Assembly (NCBI GenBank): GCA_019426215.1
Contig: WHWC01000137.1
Location: 1 to 64,000 of the forward strand
Reading direction: 5' to 3'
Length of the DNA stretch: 64,000 bases
Source of the DNA: Buddleja alternifolia
Lineage: Eukaryota; Streptophyta; Magnoliopsida; Lamiales; Scrophulariaceae
Position 1 is the stretch's first letter, and every line of letters begins with the position of its first letter. Of this stretch, positions 1 to 12,107 are shown in pieces. The notes beneath the pieces were generated by a model, which searched no databases, was not told where the DNA came from, and saw nothing but the letters and a program-made list of their open reading frames with translations. Position numbers and translations under genes: made by a program.

Positions 1-1540
1 CTTGTGGTCCAGTTATACTGGAAATTCTTTTAACAAATGGCTCAGGGTTATTAGCAGCCATAATAAAAACCTTTTATCTCGGATGAATGCATGTTCGTAT
101 CATGTATCTCATTTTCATCATCAAATCATCAGCAACATTTTCACCATGTTAAAGTTCATGTAGTTCACATATATTACACAATGAATTATATTCACCACAT
201 TCGTTTCCATCACCCAATCATCAAATAACCACGTTCACAACACCATAAGTTTCACAATCAACACAAGTAGACCAATAAAGGATTCATTTACAAATATCAA
301 TCAAAGGAATGAATTATCCAATCACCCAATTATACTAACAAATAGTGGCTCGTCAAGATGTCTTTGTCTAGTCGGCGATTTTGCTCCTCTATTGGAATCT
401 CGACCTATTAAACACATCAAAATGCATAAATACCCTGGATATAAAACATTGAATAACATGACATAATATGTTCATATTTAATTTCCGATTTGATTAACAA
501 AACAAGGTTGTCCCAACAGATTTTCTTCAGAACCGACACCCTACATTCAACTATTTTTCTAAAATCCCTTGTTTACTGAAAATTTCTGAAATTTGGGTGA
601 TGTATCTATAATATCTTTATATATTTGCTGTAAAATTTGTAGATTGAACAAAAATTTCTAGGTTACCTAAATAACCTCAAAACAGCAGATATTGTCAATC
701 CCGCCGAACAGACTGACGGTTTTACTCAATGATTATTAGAAAATTTCACACAACTCCAACCCTTACCAAATCTTGAGAAACAGCTTATAACATGCATATA
801 TACATACTAAAAAAAATATAGGGTACTCTACCTTAGTGAAAGTCTAAGAAGAACACTAAAAACGACACAATTCCAAAACAGCTGGCAGAATTGGAGTTCT
901 AGGATTGAAGCGTACTGTTTGGGCGATTCTGAACCTTTTAGTAATATCTAAGCAATTTTGGCCTCCATAGGATTGTTCCTTGATGTCTTAGGAAGATTTT
1001 AAGCTAAAGAGATCCCAATTTGAACCTGGTTTGATTGCCAAAAGCTTGGATGCACATAAACTGCCAGACAGATTCGTTTTTGAAGGAGATGAAGGGACCT
1101 TGAAGTGTTTATCTCTCTAATTTTCTCTAGAAGTCTTCTTGACCGACTTAGACAAAAAAATAAGGTTAATTTTCACTTTGGTCCCTAAAAATTGGAATAA
1201 TTGGTGTTGCTACTTTCTTTGGGCAAAGGAAAACATTTGGTGGCTTAAAATTCTAAGCATGATGTGGCAAATAGCAAAACTATTATGATTGAGCATGAAT
1301 AAACTATCCAAATGCATGTATTTATGCTAATGTATGATTTAATGATGTGGCAAATAGCAAAACTATTATGATTGAGCATGAATAAACTATCCAAATGCAT
1401 GTATTTATGCTAATGTATGATTTAATGAAAAGTGAGGTTTTGGGTCATGACATCAATAGCATAGGATAAGCGATCTACATGCTTATGACATCGTACATTT
1501 TTTGTCTCCATAACTATCAATATAATTGCTGTTTTGCACT
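1..1540. other. Non-coding AT-rich stretch, no gene recognised
   Basis: No open reading frame of useful length and no recognisable protein motif on either strand. The composition resembles old, decayed repeat sequence; it may be an LTR remnant, but I see no paired end, primer-binding site or polypurine tract to support that. The only clear structure is an 83-bp direct duplication, listed separately. Confidence 0.5.
1261..1426. repeat. Perfect 83-bp tandem duplication
   Basis: Two head-to-tail copies, 1261-1343 and 1344-1426, each starting gatgtggcaaatagc and ending tgtatgatttaat, match base for base by eye. No third copy follows. This looks like a recent local duplication in non-coding DNA. 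Confidence 0.95.
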
Positions 1541-1544
1541 TTAA

Positions 1545-2225
1545 AAAAGAACTCGAAATGGTTGCTCATGAATCATGAACCATGACCCAAGTTCTGAAAA
1601 AGACTTCGCAGACATTTAAATATTTTTTAATAAAGAAATCGAAATGGTTGCTCATGAACCATGACCCATGACCCAAGTTCTGAAAAAGACTTGGCAAACA
1701 TTTAAATATTTCTTAATAAAGAAATAGAAATGGTTGCTTATGGACCATGGACCATGACCCAATTTCTGAAAAAGAATTGGCAAACATTTAAATATTTCTT
1801 AATAAAGAAATAGAAATGATTGCTGATGGACCATGACCCAATTTTTGAAAAAGGCTTGGCAAATATTTAAATATTTCTTAATAGAGAAATAAAAATGGTT
1901 GTTCATGGACCATGAACCACGACTCAAGACCTGAAAAAGACTTGGCAAACATTTAAGCATTTCTTAAAAAAGAAATCAAAATGGTTGTTCATAGACCATG
2001 AACCATGAACTATGACTCAAATTCTGAAAAAGAACTTGGCAAACATTTTTCTTAATAAAGAAATAGAAATGGTGTCTCATGGACCATCAACCTTGAATCA
2101 TGATCCAAATTCTGAAAAAGAACTTGGCAAACATTTAAGTATTTCTTAATAAAGAAATAGAAATGGCTTCTTATCGACCATGAACCATGAACCAAATTCT
2201 GAAAAATGGTTAGAAATTAAATATT
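1545..2225. repeat. Degenerate tandem array, ~85-bp unit
   Basis: About eight diverged units. Each contains aataaagaaat, then gaaatggttgctcatg, then one to three copies of the trinucleotide-like phrase accatga, then ctgaaaaagacttggcaaac. Starts of the aataaagaaat core at about 1629, 1715, 1801, 1880, 1965, 2054 and 2148 give a spacing of roughly 79-94 bp. The inner accatga stutter varies in copy number between units, so the array is a repeat of a repeat. No coding potential. Confidence 0.85.
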
Positions 2226-2229
2226 TCTA

Positions 2230-2836
2230 AAAAAGAAGGAAGACCAAGATCCAAGAACAAAAATCTGAGAAAGATACAAAAACCAACTAAAAGGACGACA
2301 TATGATGTCGACCCTACCTCTGAAAAAGATGGTCAAATTATCCAAATTTAAAACGTTGACATACGAAGTCCACCTTATCTATGAAAAAGATTGAAAAAAA
2401 ATATTAAGTCAGAATGTTCATTACGAACTCGACCCTACCTCTGAAAAAGATGGTGAAATTGTCCATATTTAAAAGGTGGACACATGATGTTGACTTAACC
2501 TCTGAAAAAGATGGAAAAATTGTTAGTACAAATGGTTCACAAGCAAAGTAGATCCTATATCTAAAATCCACCAAAAGGACGACGCACGACGTCTATCCTA
2601 GGCCTGTAAGAGAGTAATTTCAATAGGACGACATGCGAAGCCGATCCTAAATCTGAAAAGTGATCAACTAAAAGGAATGCATGCGAAATCGATCCTACAT
2701 CTAAAAGGATGACATGCAAAGTCGATCCTACATCTGAAAAAGAAAAAGATGACAGCATGCAAAATTACCTTTTTCTTCATCTGAAAAAGGATGACACACA
2801 AAATCGATCCTACATCTGAAAAAGAATAAGATGACA
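2230..2836. repeat. Degenerate short tandem repeats (ctgaaaaag/gatcctac units)
   Basis: Repeated blocks with the order aaggacgacatgcgaagtcg, atcctacatctgaaaaag recur at irregular spacing (roughly 35-70 bp) from about 2290 to the start of the LTR at 2839. A 65-codon minus-strand frame at 2561-2758 is only a by-product of this repeat. The shared phrase ctgaaaaag suggests common ancestry with the adjacent 85-bp array. Confidence 0.75.
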
Positions 2837-2838
2837 TT

Positions 2839-4142
2839 TGATAAGCTCGTATTTTACACCTTTTAAGCGTCTTTTTTCTTGTATTTTGATGAGTTCTTGA
2901 GTGTATTTATGCCACATATGCTTTGATTTTGTGATTGGTTGTGTTTTTATAGGTTATTTGAGAATTTGAGAAGAAATTAATGAAAAGATCAAAGAAGTTC
3001 TCAAAATACTCCTCTAGCCACAGCTATGAAGACCCTTAGCCATGGTGATCATGAAGAAACCTTTGTACTTTGAAGATATGAAGTTACCAAGTCTAAAATA
3101 GGCAAAAAATGTGAACAGTAGATTTTAGTCGTGGCTACCGTCTTTTTAGCCGCGGCTAAGGGCCAATTTCAGTATCTATAAAACGCGCTATTAGGTCAAA
3201 ATTCAAAACTTTTGCCCACTTTTGAGGGTTTGACACTTTGAAACACACCAAGAGGGTTGAGAGAAGTTTGGGGAAGAAGAAGAACACAAGGATACTCCAT
3301 CTTTGTCTATGAAGACGGAGAATTCAAGCAAGATCTATCAAGAAACGTTATTAGGGAGTTTTAATTTCATGCTTTTAGATTTGTTTTCATTGAACATGTC
3401 TTTCAAGATGAATTATCTCTTTTCTTTTATGATTATGATTTAATTTCCCTTTGATTGAGGCCATGTGAAATCCAATTACTATGTTTGATTTATGAGTATT
3501 ATTTTTCCGGATTAAAGTTGTTTTGGGTTATGTGTTTAATACTTGTTCTTAATGCTTATGATTGCTTAGCTACCAATTGTATGAATTTGTGCTTAGTTTT
3601 GAGATCGAGAGGAGATAAACTAGGGATGCATATAGGTATTAAATACCACAACGTAAAATTGATTAGAGATAGATTTGATTTCCTTGTGTGTGCTTTCCGT
3701 GAAAATGGGAAATTCCATGAATCTGTGTAATGCGTTTTCATTCATTTGAATTTCTATAGAGATATAGAAATCGTTAATGAAAATAGAATTGTTATACCAA
3801 GAGATTGGATAGTAAGTAATTTAGGGAATTTCGCCTTAACCTAATCAATCTAATAATCCGGTAAGATAGAATCATAGTCAAATTGAATAATTGGTTGAAT
3901 CATGTGTCTTAATCACTTTTCTCATTGATTTAAATTCAAAGTTGATTTCTCTCATTAGTTGGTAATTGTTATTTAGTATTTTAATTCATAATTCACATCT
4001 TTATCTCTTGATTTAACTTAGAATTAGATAACACAGTAATTCCAGTACTTAAATACAATTATCTCTAGGGTACGATAATCCGGACTTACATCCACTATAT
4101 TACTTGCACGACCTAGTACACTTGCTAGGATTTTGTGTGTCA
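2839..4142 (+). repeat. 5' LTR of the Athila-like host element
   Basis: Starts TGATAAGCTCG and ends GTGTGTCA directly before the primer-binding site, giving about 1304 bp with TG...CA ends. It contains a TATA box (TATAAAA, 3177-3183) and, just upstream, a perfect 14-bp palindrome TTAGCCGCGGCTAA at 3146-3159. The end assignment rests on the adjacent primer-binding site. No second copy is present in the window for comparison. Confidence 0.7.
3146..3183 (+). promoter_or_regulatory. LTR promoter: GC palindrome plus TATA box
   Basis: The palindrome TTAGCCGCGGCTAA (3146-3159) lies 17 bp upstream of TATAAAA (3177-3183). This is a plausible U3 core promoter for the retroelement. The promoter function is inferred from position and motif. 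Confidence 0.5.
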
Positions 4143-4148
4143 AGTTTT

Positions 4149-4168
4149 TGGCGCCGTTGCCGGGGACA
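4149..4168 (+). other. Primer-binding site of the host element
   Basis: tggcgccgttgccggggac lies six bases after the LTR end. This sequence is the characteristic primer-binding site of plant Athila-type Gypsy elements, reported as matching the 3' end of tRNA-Asp. The same signal occurs in reverse complement at 12083-12104 for the nested element. Confidence 0.85.
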
Positions 4169-4227
4169 ATTGTTTTATTTAATATTGAAATTCTCTTATC
4201 TGTTCTAAGCTTAAGTTTTTTTTATAA

Positions 4228-4258
<31 letters not shown>

Positions 4259-4280
4259 TTTTTTTTTCTTTCTTGAAGAG

Positions 4281-5300
4281 GTGAATCATAATAACTTTTA
4301 TTGGTCAAGACAAGGATGGAACATTGGAGCTTATGGGAGCCAAGTGCAAGATTTGTGTTCGTGGCGTGGAGGCGTTGATCATAGCAATTACTGTCAACAC
4401 GGGGGGAAGAGTCATCAAGATTTTCCATTGAGTTATTATGTTATGAGATCTTCATCCGCATACCTGCAACATGATAGTATGATGCAAGAAGAATTTCAAC
4501 CGATTGACTTTCAGAACCAAGGGAATTGTCAGCAACACCGTGAATGAACCCCAAGTCTTGAAGAGCTGACGATCCAATTGATGAACCAAAATGACACTAT
4601 GATATCACGACTTGATGAGCGGAGTCAAAACATAGAAACATGCATCATGAACGTTCAAGCACAACTGAATCTAATCTCCAACTTATTGGTAGAGAGGTCA
4701 TCAGAAACCACGTATATTAACACAGAAGAGAATGATGAGGCTCCAGAAGCAACATCACTAGAGGACTCACAATTCCACACTGATTCTCTGAAATCCATCC
4801 CATCAAATGACCATGAAAAGACATTAGAAATCTTCAAGAACCAAAGGCCATATACCACCATATCTCTCGAATTCTTAAAAAAGTGTATCAATAACCAGAG
4901 AGACAGAGTGGAGGAGGTTGAAGTTAAAGTTTACAACTCTAATGATCCATTCGATGCATATTTTGAAAACCCAAGTGATACTACGGACGAGAATGAGAAA
5001 ATCAGAGGATATATAAATCACTTGGATGTACCACCATTTGAGTTGTCAAAACAATGTCTATGGGAGTATGGGACAGCCACATATGAGTTGCAATCATCCA
5101 TTGAGGATTCTTTCTCACTTTCAATTAAACTTTCATCTTTACACTTCAATTATGTATTTTCGAAAGAAACCTTATGCTCACTTCTAATTCTTTTAGGTCG
5201 TGTGATAGAGATTGGAGGGGAGAAGCCTCTACGCAACTGGAAAAAGCACAAAAAGATTCGTCTATACAAAGTTAGCTTTGCTCCTTATGACCCACCATGA
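4281..5300 (+). pseudogene. gag-like ORF of the host element, one in-frame stop
   Basis: One reading frame of about 340 codons interrupted once by TGA at 4545-4547. The N-terminal part (4281-4547) is rich in Asn, Tyr and Gln. The rest (4578-5300) begins with a helical, Asn/Gln-rich stretch including RLDERSQNIE and continues with an acidic low-complexity middle. I see no zinc knuckle and no protease active site. By position (after the primer-binding site, before the gcgcttcttgggaggcaacc phrase) it is the element's structural gene, but sequence similarity to known gag proteins is weak to my eye. It could instead be a captured or highly diverged ORF. Confidence 0.55.
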
Positions 5301-5337
5301 GCAGTGCAAGGGAGTCGAGCTAATGACTTAAAACAAG

Positions 5338-5357
5338 CGCTTCTTGGGAGGCAACCC
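5338..5357 (+). other. Conserved Athila post-ORF phrase
   Basis: gcgcttcttgggaggcaacc lies just downstream of the gag-like frame. The identical phrase occurs in reverse complement at about 9575-9594, downstream of gag-pro in the nested element. This phrase is common in plant Athila-type elements; its function is not known to me. Confidence 0.6.
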
Positions 5358-5604
5358 ATGTTTATCGTTTTCTTTTATTTCTTTTGTTTTGATTTAGTTG
5401 AGTCTTTTGTTCTCTTTTAGTTTGTTTTCGTGTCTCAGGTTTATGCAATCCATACAAGAGAGACAGTCGAGAAGAACAACGACGTTCCTTACAAGCTCAA
5501 GAAAAATTTAGCTTTGGTGTTCGGTATTTTGGTTGCGGTGTTATATCACTTTCTCCGTGGCTTGCATTTAAAATTTTTGATTTTTTTTTATATCTCTACT
5601 TCCA

Positions 5605-5840
5605 GGTATTTTAGCCATGGCTAAGAGTTCTCACATGTTATGAATAACCTTTGTTTTTATCACCACGGCTCGCGGTCATCTTAATCATGCCTTAGTCGAA
5701 AATTCACGATAAAAAAAAAAAATTGCTCCCAGGTAAATTTAGCCGCGGCTACCAATCACCATAGCCACGGCTAAAAATTTGAAACCATTCTGTCCCGGTA
5801 GCCGCGGCTACCCATGGTTTTAGCCACGGCTAAATGGCAA
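5605..5840 (+). repeat. Cluster of TTAGCC-CGGCTAA palindromes
   Basis: At least six near-palindromic copies occur here: ttttagccatggctaag, tttagccgcggctacc, catagccacggctaaa, ggtagccgcggctacc and ttttagccacggctaaa among them. They have the same core as the LTR palindrome at 3146-3159. They lie in the untranslated internal part of the element, just before the nested insertion. Confidence 0.75.
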
Positions 5841-6041
5841 TTTTACAAAAAAAAAAAAGAAAAAAAAACAAATTCTAAAATTTCAAAACCCTTAAAATCC
5901 CCAAGTCCTATTTTTCTTTATCTCAGCAGCAAAAGGGATCTATCTCTCAACTCTCAGTACTCACGTCGTTCGTTGTTCAAGATATGTAACGTTTATTCTT
6001 GCTTTTTGGTTATGTTTTCCTGAGACCATGTCATAAATATT

Positions 6042-7979
6042 TGACACGCTAAAAGCTAACGTGCTATTGTAGCAAGTGCACTAGTCGTGTGTAGTAATAA
6101 AAGTGGACGAAAAGTCCGGATTGTCGAACCACAAGGACTTGAATTCTAGTTTAAGATTTTATAACAACAAAGATCAAAACAATAAAGGTAAAATGAGTGT
6201 GAAATGCGTAAGATAAGAACAAGGTTGAACAAATGATTTAAAACAAAATAGAAAGGGAGACTAAGGCACATGCTAGGTTCAAATTGATCAATTATACTTA
6301 TAAAGATTCTCGTTGAAGGATTACGCTTATATTGTTATGGTGAGAGCTCCGAGGGTAGAGAATAACCGATGTCTCGCGTATAAACTCCTATGCTTAGATC
6401 GTGATTTCCCAAATATTCCTATCCGGAAATCTAACCACTAAACATGCATTAACGTACTAGAGTTCACTCGATTTGAATCGAACAACTTCACCCGGGAATC
6501 TTTACCTATGTCTAGGGCAATTCCTTATTAGTTACGGGTCATGATGTGAATTTCTTGCACCTTAAGTCAATTTTCTCCCGAAATATTAACCTAGGCATAA
6601 GATTCTAACATATAGTGATCAAGTATATGCAAGATAGGCAAAAATACAAATTCACATCACATAACAATATAAGAACAACCTCAACAATCATCTATTATAA
6701 GCATATATCACAATTTGGCCTTACATGGCCCTAGTCTTATGAATTTAGTTCATAATGGATAATATGAAAAACATAAATGAATTAATACACATGTTCATAG
6801 ACATAATTGAAATGAAAAGCTATAAAAACTCCCTCAAAAGTGAATAATGATGGATCTTGAAGTTGAGCCTTCAATCCCCAAGCTCTTTTCCTTCCTCTAG
6901 TTTTCCCCTCCAAGAGTGATGAAGAATGGTGATGAATGGTGGAGAAATTAGATTAGGGGCTGCCCCCCTCTCCTCTAAGAATCTGAAATTGATAGTGAAT
7001 GATGAAGAGTATGGGTTCCCCCTCCTTTTATAGCCAAAATTCCACTAAAGTATGCATTAAGAATTCCCATTAAAGTTCCCCAATGAGAATTCCACCTAAG
7101 GTGATGCTTAAAGTTTGGCTTTTACGATTCCAACCAGCTAAAAAATGCTGAAATTTCGGCCATTAAGAATTCCACCAAGCATAACCATGTGAAAACTTTA
7201 ACAAAACACATGCATGCTGCCATTTTCTTGCTTTCCAACGCAGTCTTAGTATTTTCCTCATAAACGTCTCCAAAGATCTCCAAATTGTATGATTCAAGTC
7301 CAAATGTTCAGATAACACATAGATCTACAACTTTGCAGAAGGACATTTTGTCCAATTCGGTCTCTAAGTATACCTAAATTACGTTTCAACATGGAGGTTG
7401 TTTCTGATTTGGCGCCCATAAAGTAAATCTACCAAGAAACACACTTATGACAACCCCTCAACACATGTGCTGAATTATGGCCAAAAGTGATTCTTACCCA
7501 TCATATAAGGCTGGATTTTAGGCTGAAAAAGGAGTAACATTTGGACTATCCATGCCTAGGCATGACTAGGAAGGCGTTGGGGCGTATCCTGGCACATGTA
7601 CTTCTCTGTTCGGCGCAGCAATCGTATTTCCTTCACAATTATCTCTATAGACCTCCGATTTGGATGTTTCAAGTTCCCATTTGAAGCTAAGACATACATC
7701 TAAAACGTTGTAGAAGGAAACTTTGTCGAAGTCGGTCTCGAAATGTACGGAATTATCGCTCGAATGTGGTAGGATATGCATAAACCGCCTCGGTGTTGAA
7801 AAACATGCTTGAACTTGTTTTGTACATCGTTTTTCTTCCCTTTTCTTCATGTATTCTCATTTATTACCTGTATTCACTTAACACAACTATTAAATGCAAA
7901 TGTGACATGATTTAAGCAATAAGTGAATCCAAATCATAAGAATTACGGTCTTAAAAACACGTAAAAACACCTCTTATCA
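6042..7979 (-). repeat. 3' LTR (left) of nested element
   Basis: 1938 bp, TGACACGC...TTATCA. It differs from the right LTR at only scattered positions by eye, pointing to a fairly recent insertion. The 94-codon minus-strand frame at 7566-7850 lies wholly inside the LTR and recurs in every copy; it is not a supported gene. Confidence 0.95.
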
Positions 7980-9632
7980 ACACCCCCAAACTTATCAATT
8001 GCTCGACCTCGAGCAATAAGAGCTATAAGGCAAGACCAACATCATTCAATGGGAGAAAACAAAACAACTAACTAACTCACTTTCGTGGAGTAAACGATTG
8101 CACTTAGCGGGTGCAACAAGCCTTTAAACCTTTGAGTTACCTCAAAGGACGAGTTATAGTCTCGTGAGGGTTTGCATACGATATACCCACAAAATCTAGC
8201 AAATTTTCAATCCCAACCGAATCAACACATCTCAATATGATCAACAAGAATGAATGGCATAAAATCAACCTTTAAAGTTCACAAATATATATATACATAT
8301 CAACTACTTTTGCTCATGTGACACCAATACTTGAAACGACTCCCTAGGGTGTAGTGAAAAATAAATCTAGGGTATTATAGTCGAGAGGCATCCTTACCAA
8401 ATTTTGGACATTAATCTCATATCTATCAACTTTTGATCAAACACAAGGCACAATAATTATAGATAATCTCATAGCCATTTAAATTTCATCATCTCAAATA
8501 TTCAACATTCAATTCATATGGAATTTCCATTAAACTTCATTAAGGCTAGATCATGTGCAATGTTTTATTCCATTAGGCTTTCTATGACACCCATGTAACA
8601 AGTTTTAGATCAATGACTCCCAAACTAGATAGTTTTGGGGCATTAAGTGTAGAGACACTCCTAAGGATTTAATCAATCGAGTATCAAAGGCCACGAAATA
8701 AAACTAGATCTTTTAAACAATTCACTTCTTTTGGCTTGAGCATAGCTCAAATTAGCATAATAGTACAGTATATAGGTATGAAACTTTTCACCTCCGGTAC
8801 GTATTAGCCTGACCACTTTTGGACATACCAAAATTCAACCTTTTCAATTCATTGTTAGCATATAAAATTACTACTCAACTTATAACTTTATGAGAAATCT
8901 AAGTTAATATTTCTGGGAATAATTCCTTAAGTGTCTCAAGATGGTTATCCTCTCAACTCCTCTACCTTCGATTTAAGTGCATTGTGAATCATCTAAATAA
9001 TCAATTCTAGTCTAAGGTCTCCACGAGCAATTTCAAAGATATATATTCCATTAAATTCAAATTATTTCAAGAATTCATGCCATTTTTCCAAGTCAATCAA
9101 TTTCAATGCATCAATTGGAAGGACTACAAATTTTTCATGCTTGATTTTCTCAACAAAGAAGCATATAAACATGATATCAAGCAAACTTTCCCTAAAATTA
9201 AGCTAAAAATTAGGATTGCACCATCAAAGTTCAAAATAAGTACTCTTCTAAACACCCCCAAACTTAAATCCAACATTGTCCCCAATGTTGTTACAACAAG
9301 CATACACAACAGTAAAAGAACATTTACAACCAAGGATGTTGAAAAACATCCTTAAACTTCCAATACATAATCCTATAGCTTCTCCTCCTCTCGAGTAAAA
9401 TGAGCATGGTCCAAATTTGCATCATATCTAACACTTCAACTTTTCAAACCATCAAGCATAAGAAAACATACATGCCAAAAGTGCATGTTTGAACACAACA
9501 TAAAGAAACAAACTAAACAAAACAAAAACAAAATAAAAAAAAGAAAAAAAGAAAAACAAACTTACAAACTTGGGTTGCCTCCCAAGAAGCGCTAGTTTAG
9601 AGTCGGTAGCTCGACTTTGTGCTCTTTGAGGT
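7980..9632 (-). other. 3' untranslated internal region of the nested element
   Basis: About 1.65 kb between gag-pro and the 3' LTR. No pol domain is visible in any frame. On the minus strand it starts with the gcgcttcttgggaggcaacc phrase (about 9575-9594), then carries a polypurine-like aagtttgggggtgt near 9252-9264 and a second one next to the LTR at 7980-7993, which should be the true priming site. Pol appears to have been deleted long ago rather than decayed in place. Confidence 0.7.
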
Positions 9633-11948
9633 TCAAATAGGTGGTCCATTTAACACGACCAAATCCTTGTCATGCCTCCTTTTAGCTCCATGGTCTACTT
9701 GCTTCCACTCATATTGCGGGATTTTGCAATAAGCCCTTTGTATTGGATGAGTCTTTTCAATCTTACGAGCACGGCGATGGGGTGGAATGTATTTCATGCA
9801 TAAATCTTCTTTTCCCTCTTTGTTGTGTTTATCATACGGAATCTCATCCTCCAACTCGAGTGTGCCCTTAGCCTTGCCATTTGCACATTTCTCATCAAGA
9901 GAAGGGTTAATAACATCGATATTGGAACAAGTAAGATCATCCATAGATGGTTTCCTATTATTAGAAGCATCAAATATCACTTTTACATCTCCTACCCTCA
10001 ATGATAACTTACCTTTTCCCATGTCGATCTTGGCATTGCTAGTGACTAGGAAAGGTCTTCCTAGAATCAAGGGCATCTCAACATCTTCCTCCATATCAAG
10101 GACCACAAAGTCAACCCGGAAAAAGAATTTGTCAACTTGTACAATAACATCTTCTATTATCCCCTTTGGTCTCTTAATTGATCCATCGGCGAGTTGGAGG
10201 CTCATTGATGTCGGTTTGGGATTTCCAAGGCCCAACTTCTTGAAGAGAGAATACGGGAGGAGATTGATACTTGCTCCCGTATCGCAAATAACCTTTTCAA
10301 AAGTAAGAGGGCCAATGGTGCACGGAATGGTGAGCCTCCCCGGGTCCTCACAAAGAGTCGCCACAATCCTAAGGAAAATCTGATCCATATCCTTCTTTTT
10401 CGTTTTTTGTGCATTTGGAAATGGAAGACGAACCTCGATGGGATGATGCGTTGGAGTTGAAGGGCCAGCTGTGGAGGATACAGAATGTGGCGCTTGGGCG
10501 TGACAATCGGCGCCTTGGCGCAGCGACAAGGGCGCCTGGGCGTGGATGGATGGGCCCTCGGGCGCATCAGTGCGAACATTATCACCTTTTACCGGTTCGC
10601 CACTTCTCAAGGTAATTCCATAGCATTGCTCTTTCGGGTTCTTTTCCGTGTCACTTGGTAAAGTTCCCGGGTTCTTTTCCGTGTCACTTGGTAAAGTTCC
10701 CGGGGCTCTCTCGCTGATTGTCTTTGCCATTTGACCCATTTGTGTCTTCAAATCCTTCATATCCATCATTAAATCCTTCATCATAGTACGGAGTTCGTTG
10801 ATTGCTGAATCCGATTTCTTTATTTCCTCATCAAGACGTTCATCGATTGTAGGAGGCCTAACTTGCCTTTGTACATGAGGATTACCTTGCCTTTGAGCTT
10901 GGTTATTGTTGAATGGGGGCCTTGGTGCTTGATAGACGCCGGGATGGGCATTTTGTGCCGGATTGGGCCTTCTTGGAAAATTTTCGGGCACATGGAAGTT
11001 CAATTGAGGTCGATTGGCATTTCCAACATAGTTTACATTGCTAACCATTGTTTCCAAAGCAACTTCTTCGCCCAACTCTTGAACACAAGCAATCTTTTTA
11101 GTGGGTGTGATTTCTTCATCATCGGGATAGAGTTCATCTTCCCGGGCTAATTGCTCAATCTTGTCCCACACACTTTGGCAATCGAGCCCAAGGAGATCAC
11201 CACCGGCGCCGGCATTGAGCCTATTTCGGATGGGCGAACGGACTCCATCATGGAATCGTAATACTTGCGCGCTCAATCTTAGATTGTGATCCGGACATTT
11301 TCGGAGCATGTTTTTATATCTAGCCCATGCCTCGGCTAAGGACTCATGATTCCCCTGCTTAAACTCCTTAATGTTGCTCCTTAGCTCATTGATTTTGGAG
11401 GGTGGAAAGAATTTGCTCAAAAAGGCATCGACCAATTGTCCCCATGTTGTGATGGATTGGGGTGGTAGAGATTTGTACCACATGGTCGCCCTTTCCTTTA
11501 ATGAGAAGTGGAAGACTCTTAGACGAATTGCATCGAGATCCCGTGGATGAAATTGGGTAGTCATGAGAGTATCGTCTAAAGTCTTCAAATGCTCATGAGG
11601 TGATTCATGGGGCTCTCCATAGAAGGGTTCGCTTTGCACCATGCTAAAGATGTGTGACGGAATGTGATAATTTGGTGCAAAGAAATTTGGAAAGACTACG
11701 GGCCCCGGTATAGTGTGGACCCTTGGAGGTAGACTTTCCCGGACCGATGGAAGTCTTTGAGGAGGTGCCGGTTGCATAGCTTGGAATAGATTTTGCAACC
11801 ATTCCCTGTTTTCCGGGAGATTTATGTCGGGAAAATTCCCATTTGAATTTAGATTGTCGGCCATTTCTCGAGCGCGTCTACTAGATCGAAGAACACGCTC
11901 TATCTCCGGCTCAAAATTGTATAGAGGCTCGTTAGAAGAGCGGGTCAT
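9633..11948 (-). CDS. Athila-type Gag-protease polyprotein
   Basis: Open frame of 771 codons starting MTRSSNEPLYNFEP; an ATG 11 codons upstream is possible, but this one begins the typical sequence. The retrotransposon Gag domain spans roughly residues 150-290 (MWYKSLPPQSITTWGQL, then FFPPSKINELR). A low-complexity linker follows, with a coiled-coil-like stretch (DERLDEEIKKSDSAINELR). The aspartic protease has its active site CDTGASINLLP near residue 555 and the second conserved element PLILGRPF about 85 residues later. Gag forms the particle and the protease matures it. There is no CCHC knuckle and no pol follows. An 11-residue segment (GTLPSDTEKNP) is tandemly duplicated at about 10632-10697. 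The frame is intact, so this may still be expressed. Confidence 0.9.
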   Translation of the reverse strand: MTRSSNEPLYNFEPEIERVLRSSRRAREMADNLNSNGNFPDINLPENREWLQNLFQAMQPAPPQRLPSVRESLPPRVHTIPGPVVFPNFFAPNYHIPSHIFSMVQSEPFYGEPHESPHEHLKTLDDTLMTTQFHPRDLDAIRLRVFHFSLKERATMWYKSLPPQSITTWGQLVDAFLSKFFPPSKINELRSNIKEFKQGNHESLAEAWARYKNMLRKCPDHNLRLSAQVLRFHDGVRSPIRNRLNAGAGGDLLGLDCQSVWDKIEQLAREDELYPDDEEITPTKKIACVQELGEEVALETMVSNVNYVGNANRPQLNFHVPENFPRRPNPAQNAHPGVYQAPRPPFNNNQAQRQGNPHVQRQVRPPTIDERLDEEIKKSDSAINELRTMMKDLMMDMKDLKTQMGQMAKTISERAPGTLPSDTEKNPGTLPSDTEKNPKEQCYGITLRSGEPVKGDNVRTDAPEGPSIHAQAPLSLRQGADCHAQAPHSVSSTAGPSTPTHHPIEVRLPFPNAQKTKKKDMDQIFLRIVATLCEDPGRLTIPCTIGPLTFEKVICDTGASINLLPYSLFKKLGLGNPKPTSMSLQLADGSIKRPKGIIEDVIVQVDKFFFRVDFVVLDMEEDVEMPLILGRPFLVTSNAKIDMGKGKLSLRVGDVKVIFDASNNRKPSMDDLTCSNIDVINPSLDEKCANGKAKGTLELEDEIPYDKHNKEGKEDLCMKYIPPHRRARKIEKTHPIQRAYCKIPQYEWKQVDHGAKRRHDKDLVVLNGPPI

Positions 11949-12082
11949 GCACCACAAATTACACCCAACAATTAAACACAAAAAACAAAATTAGAATAAT
12001 AAAATAAAAGAAAGGTTAGAAATAAACGAAGAACTAAGAATTATGAAAATTTAAACGAAAAATCAAAAACTAAAATGAACAA

Positions 12083-12104
12083 GTCCCCGGCAACGGCGCC
12101 AAAA
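12083..12104 (-). other. Primer-binding site of nested element
   Basis: Plus-strand gtccccggcaacggcgcca is the reverse complement of the Athila-type primer-binding site. It lies a few bases from the inner edge of the right LTR, which fixes the minus orientation of the element. Confidence 0.88.
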
Positions 12105-12107
12105 ACT

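Noticed and set aside
7566..7850. 94-codon frame repeated at 7566-7850, 13631-13915 and 59455-59739
   Set aside because: It is conserved only because it lies in three copies of one recent LTR; no known domain, and it overlaps the U3/R region.
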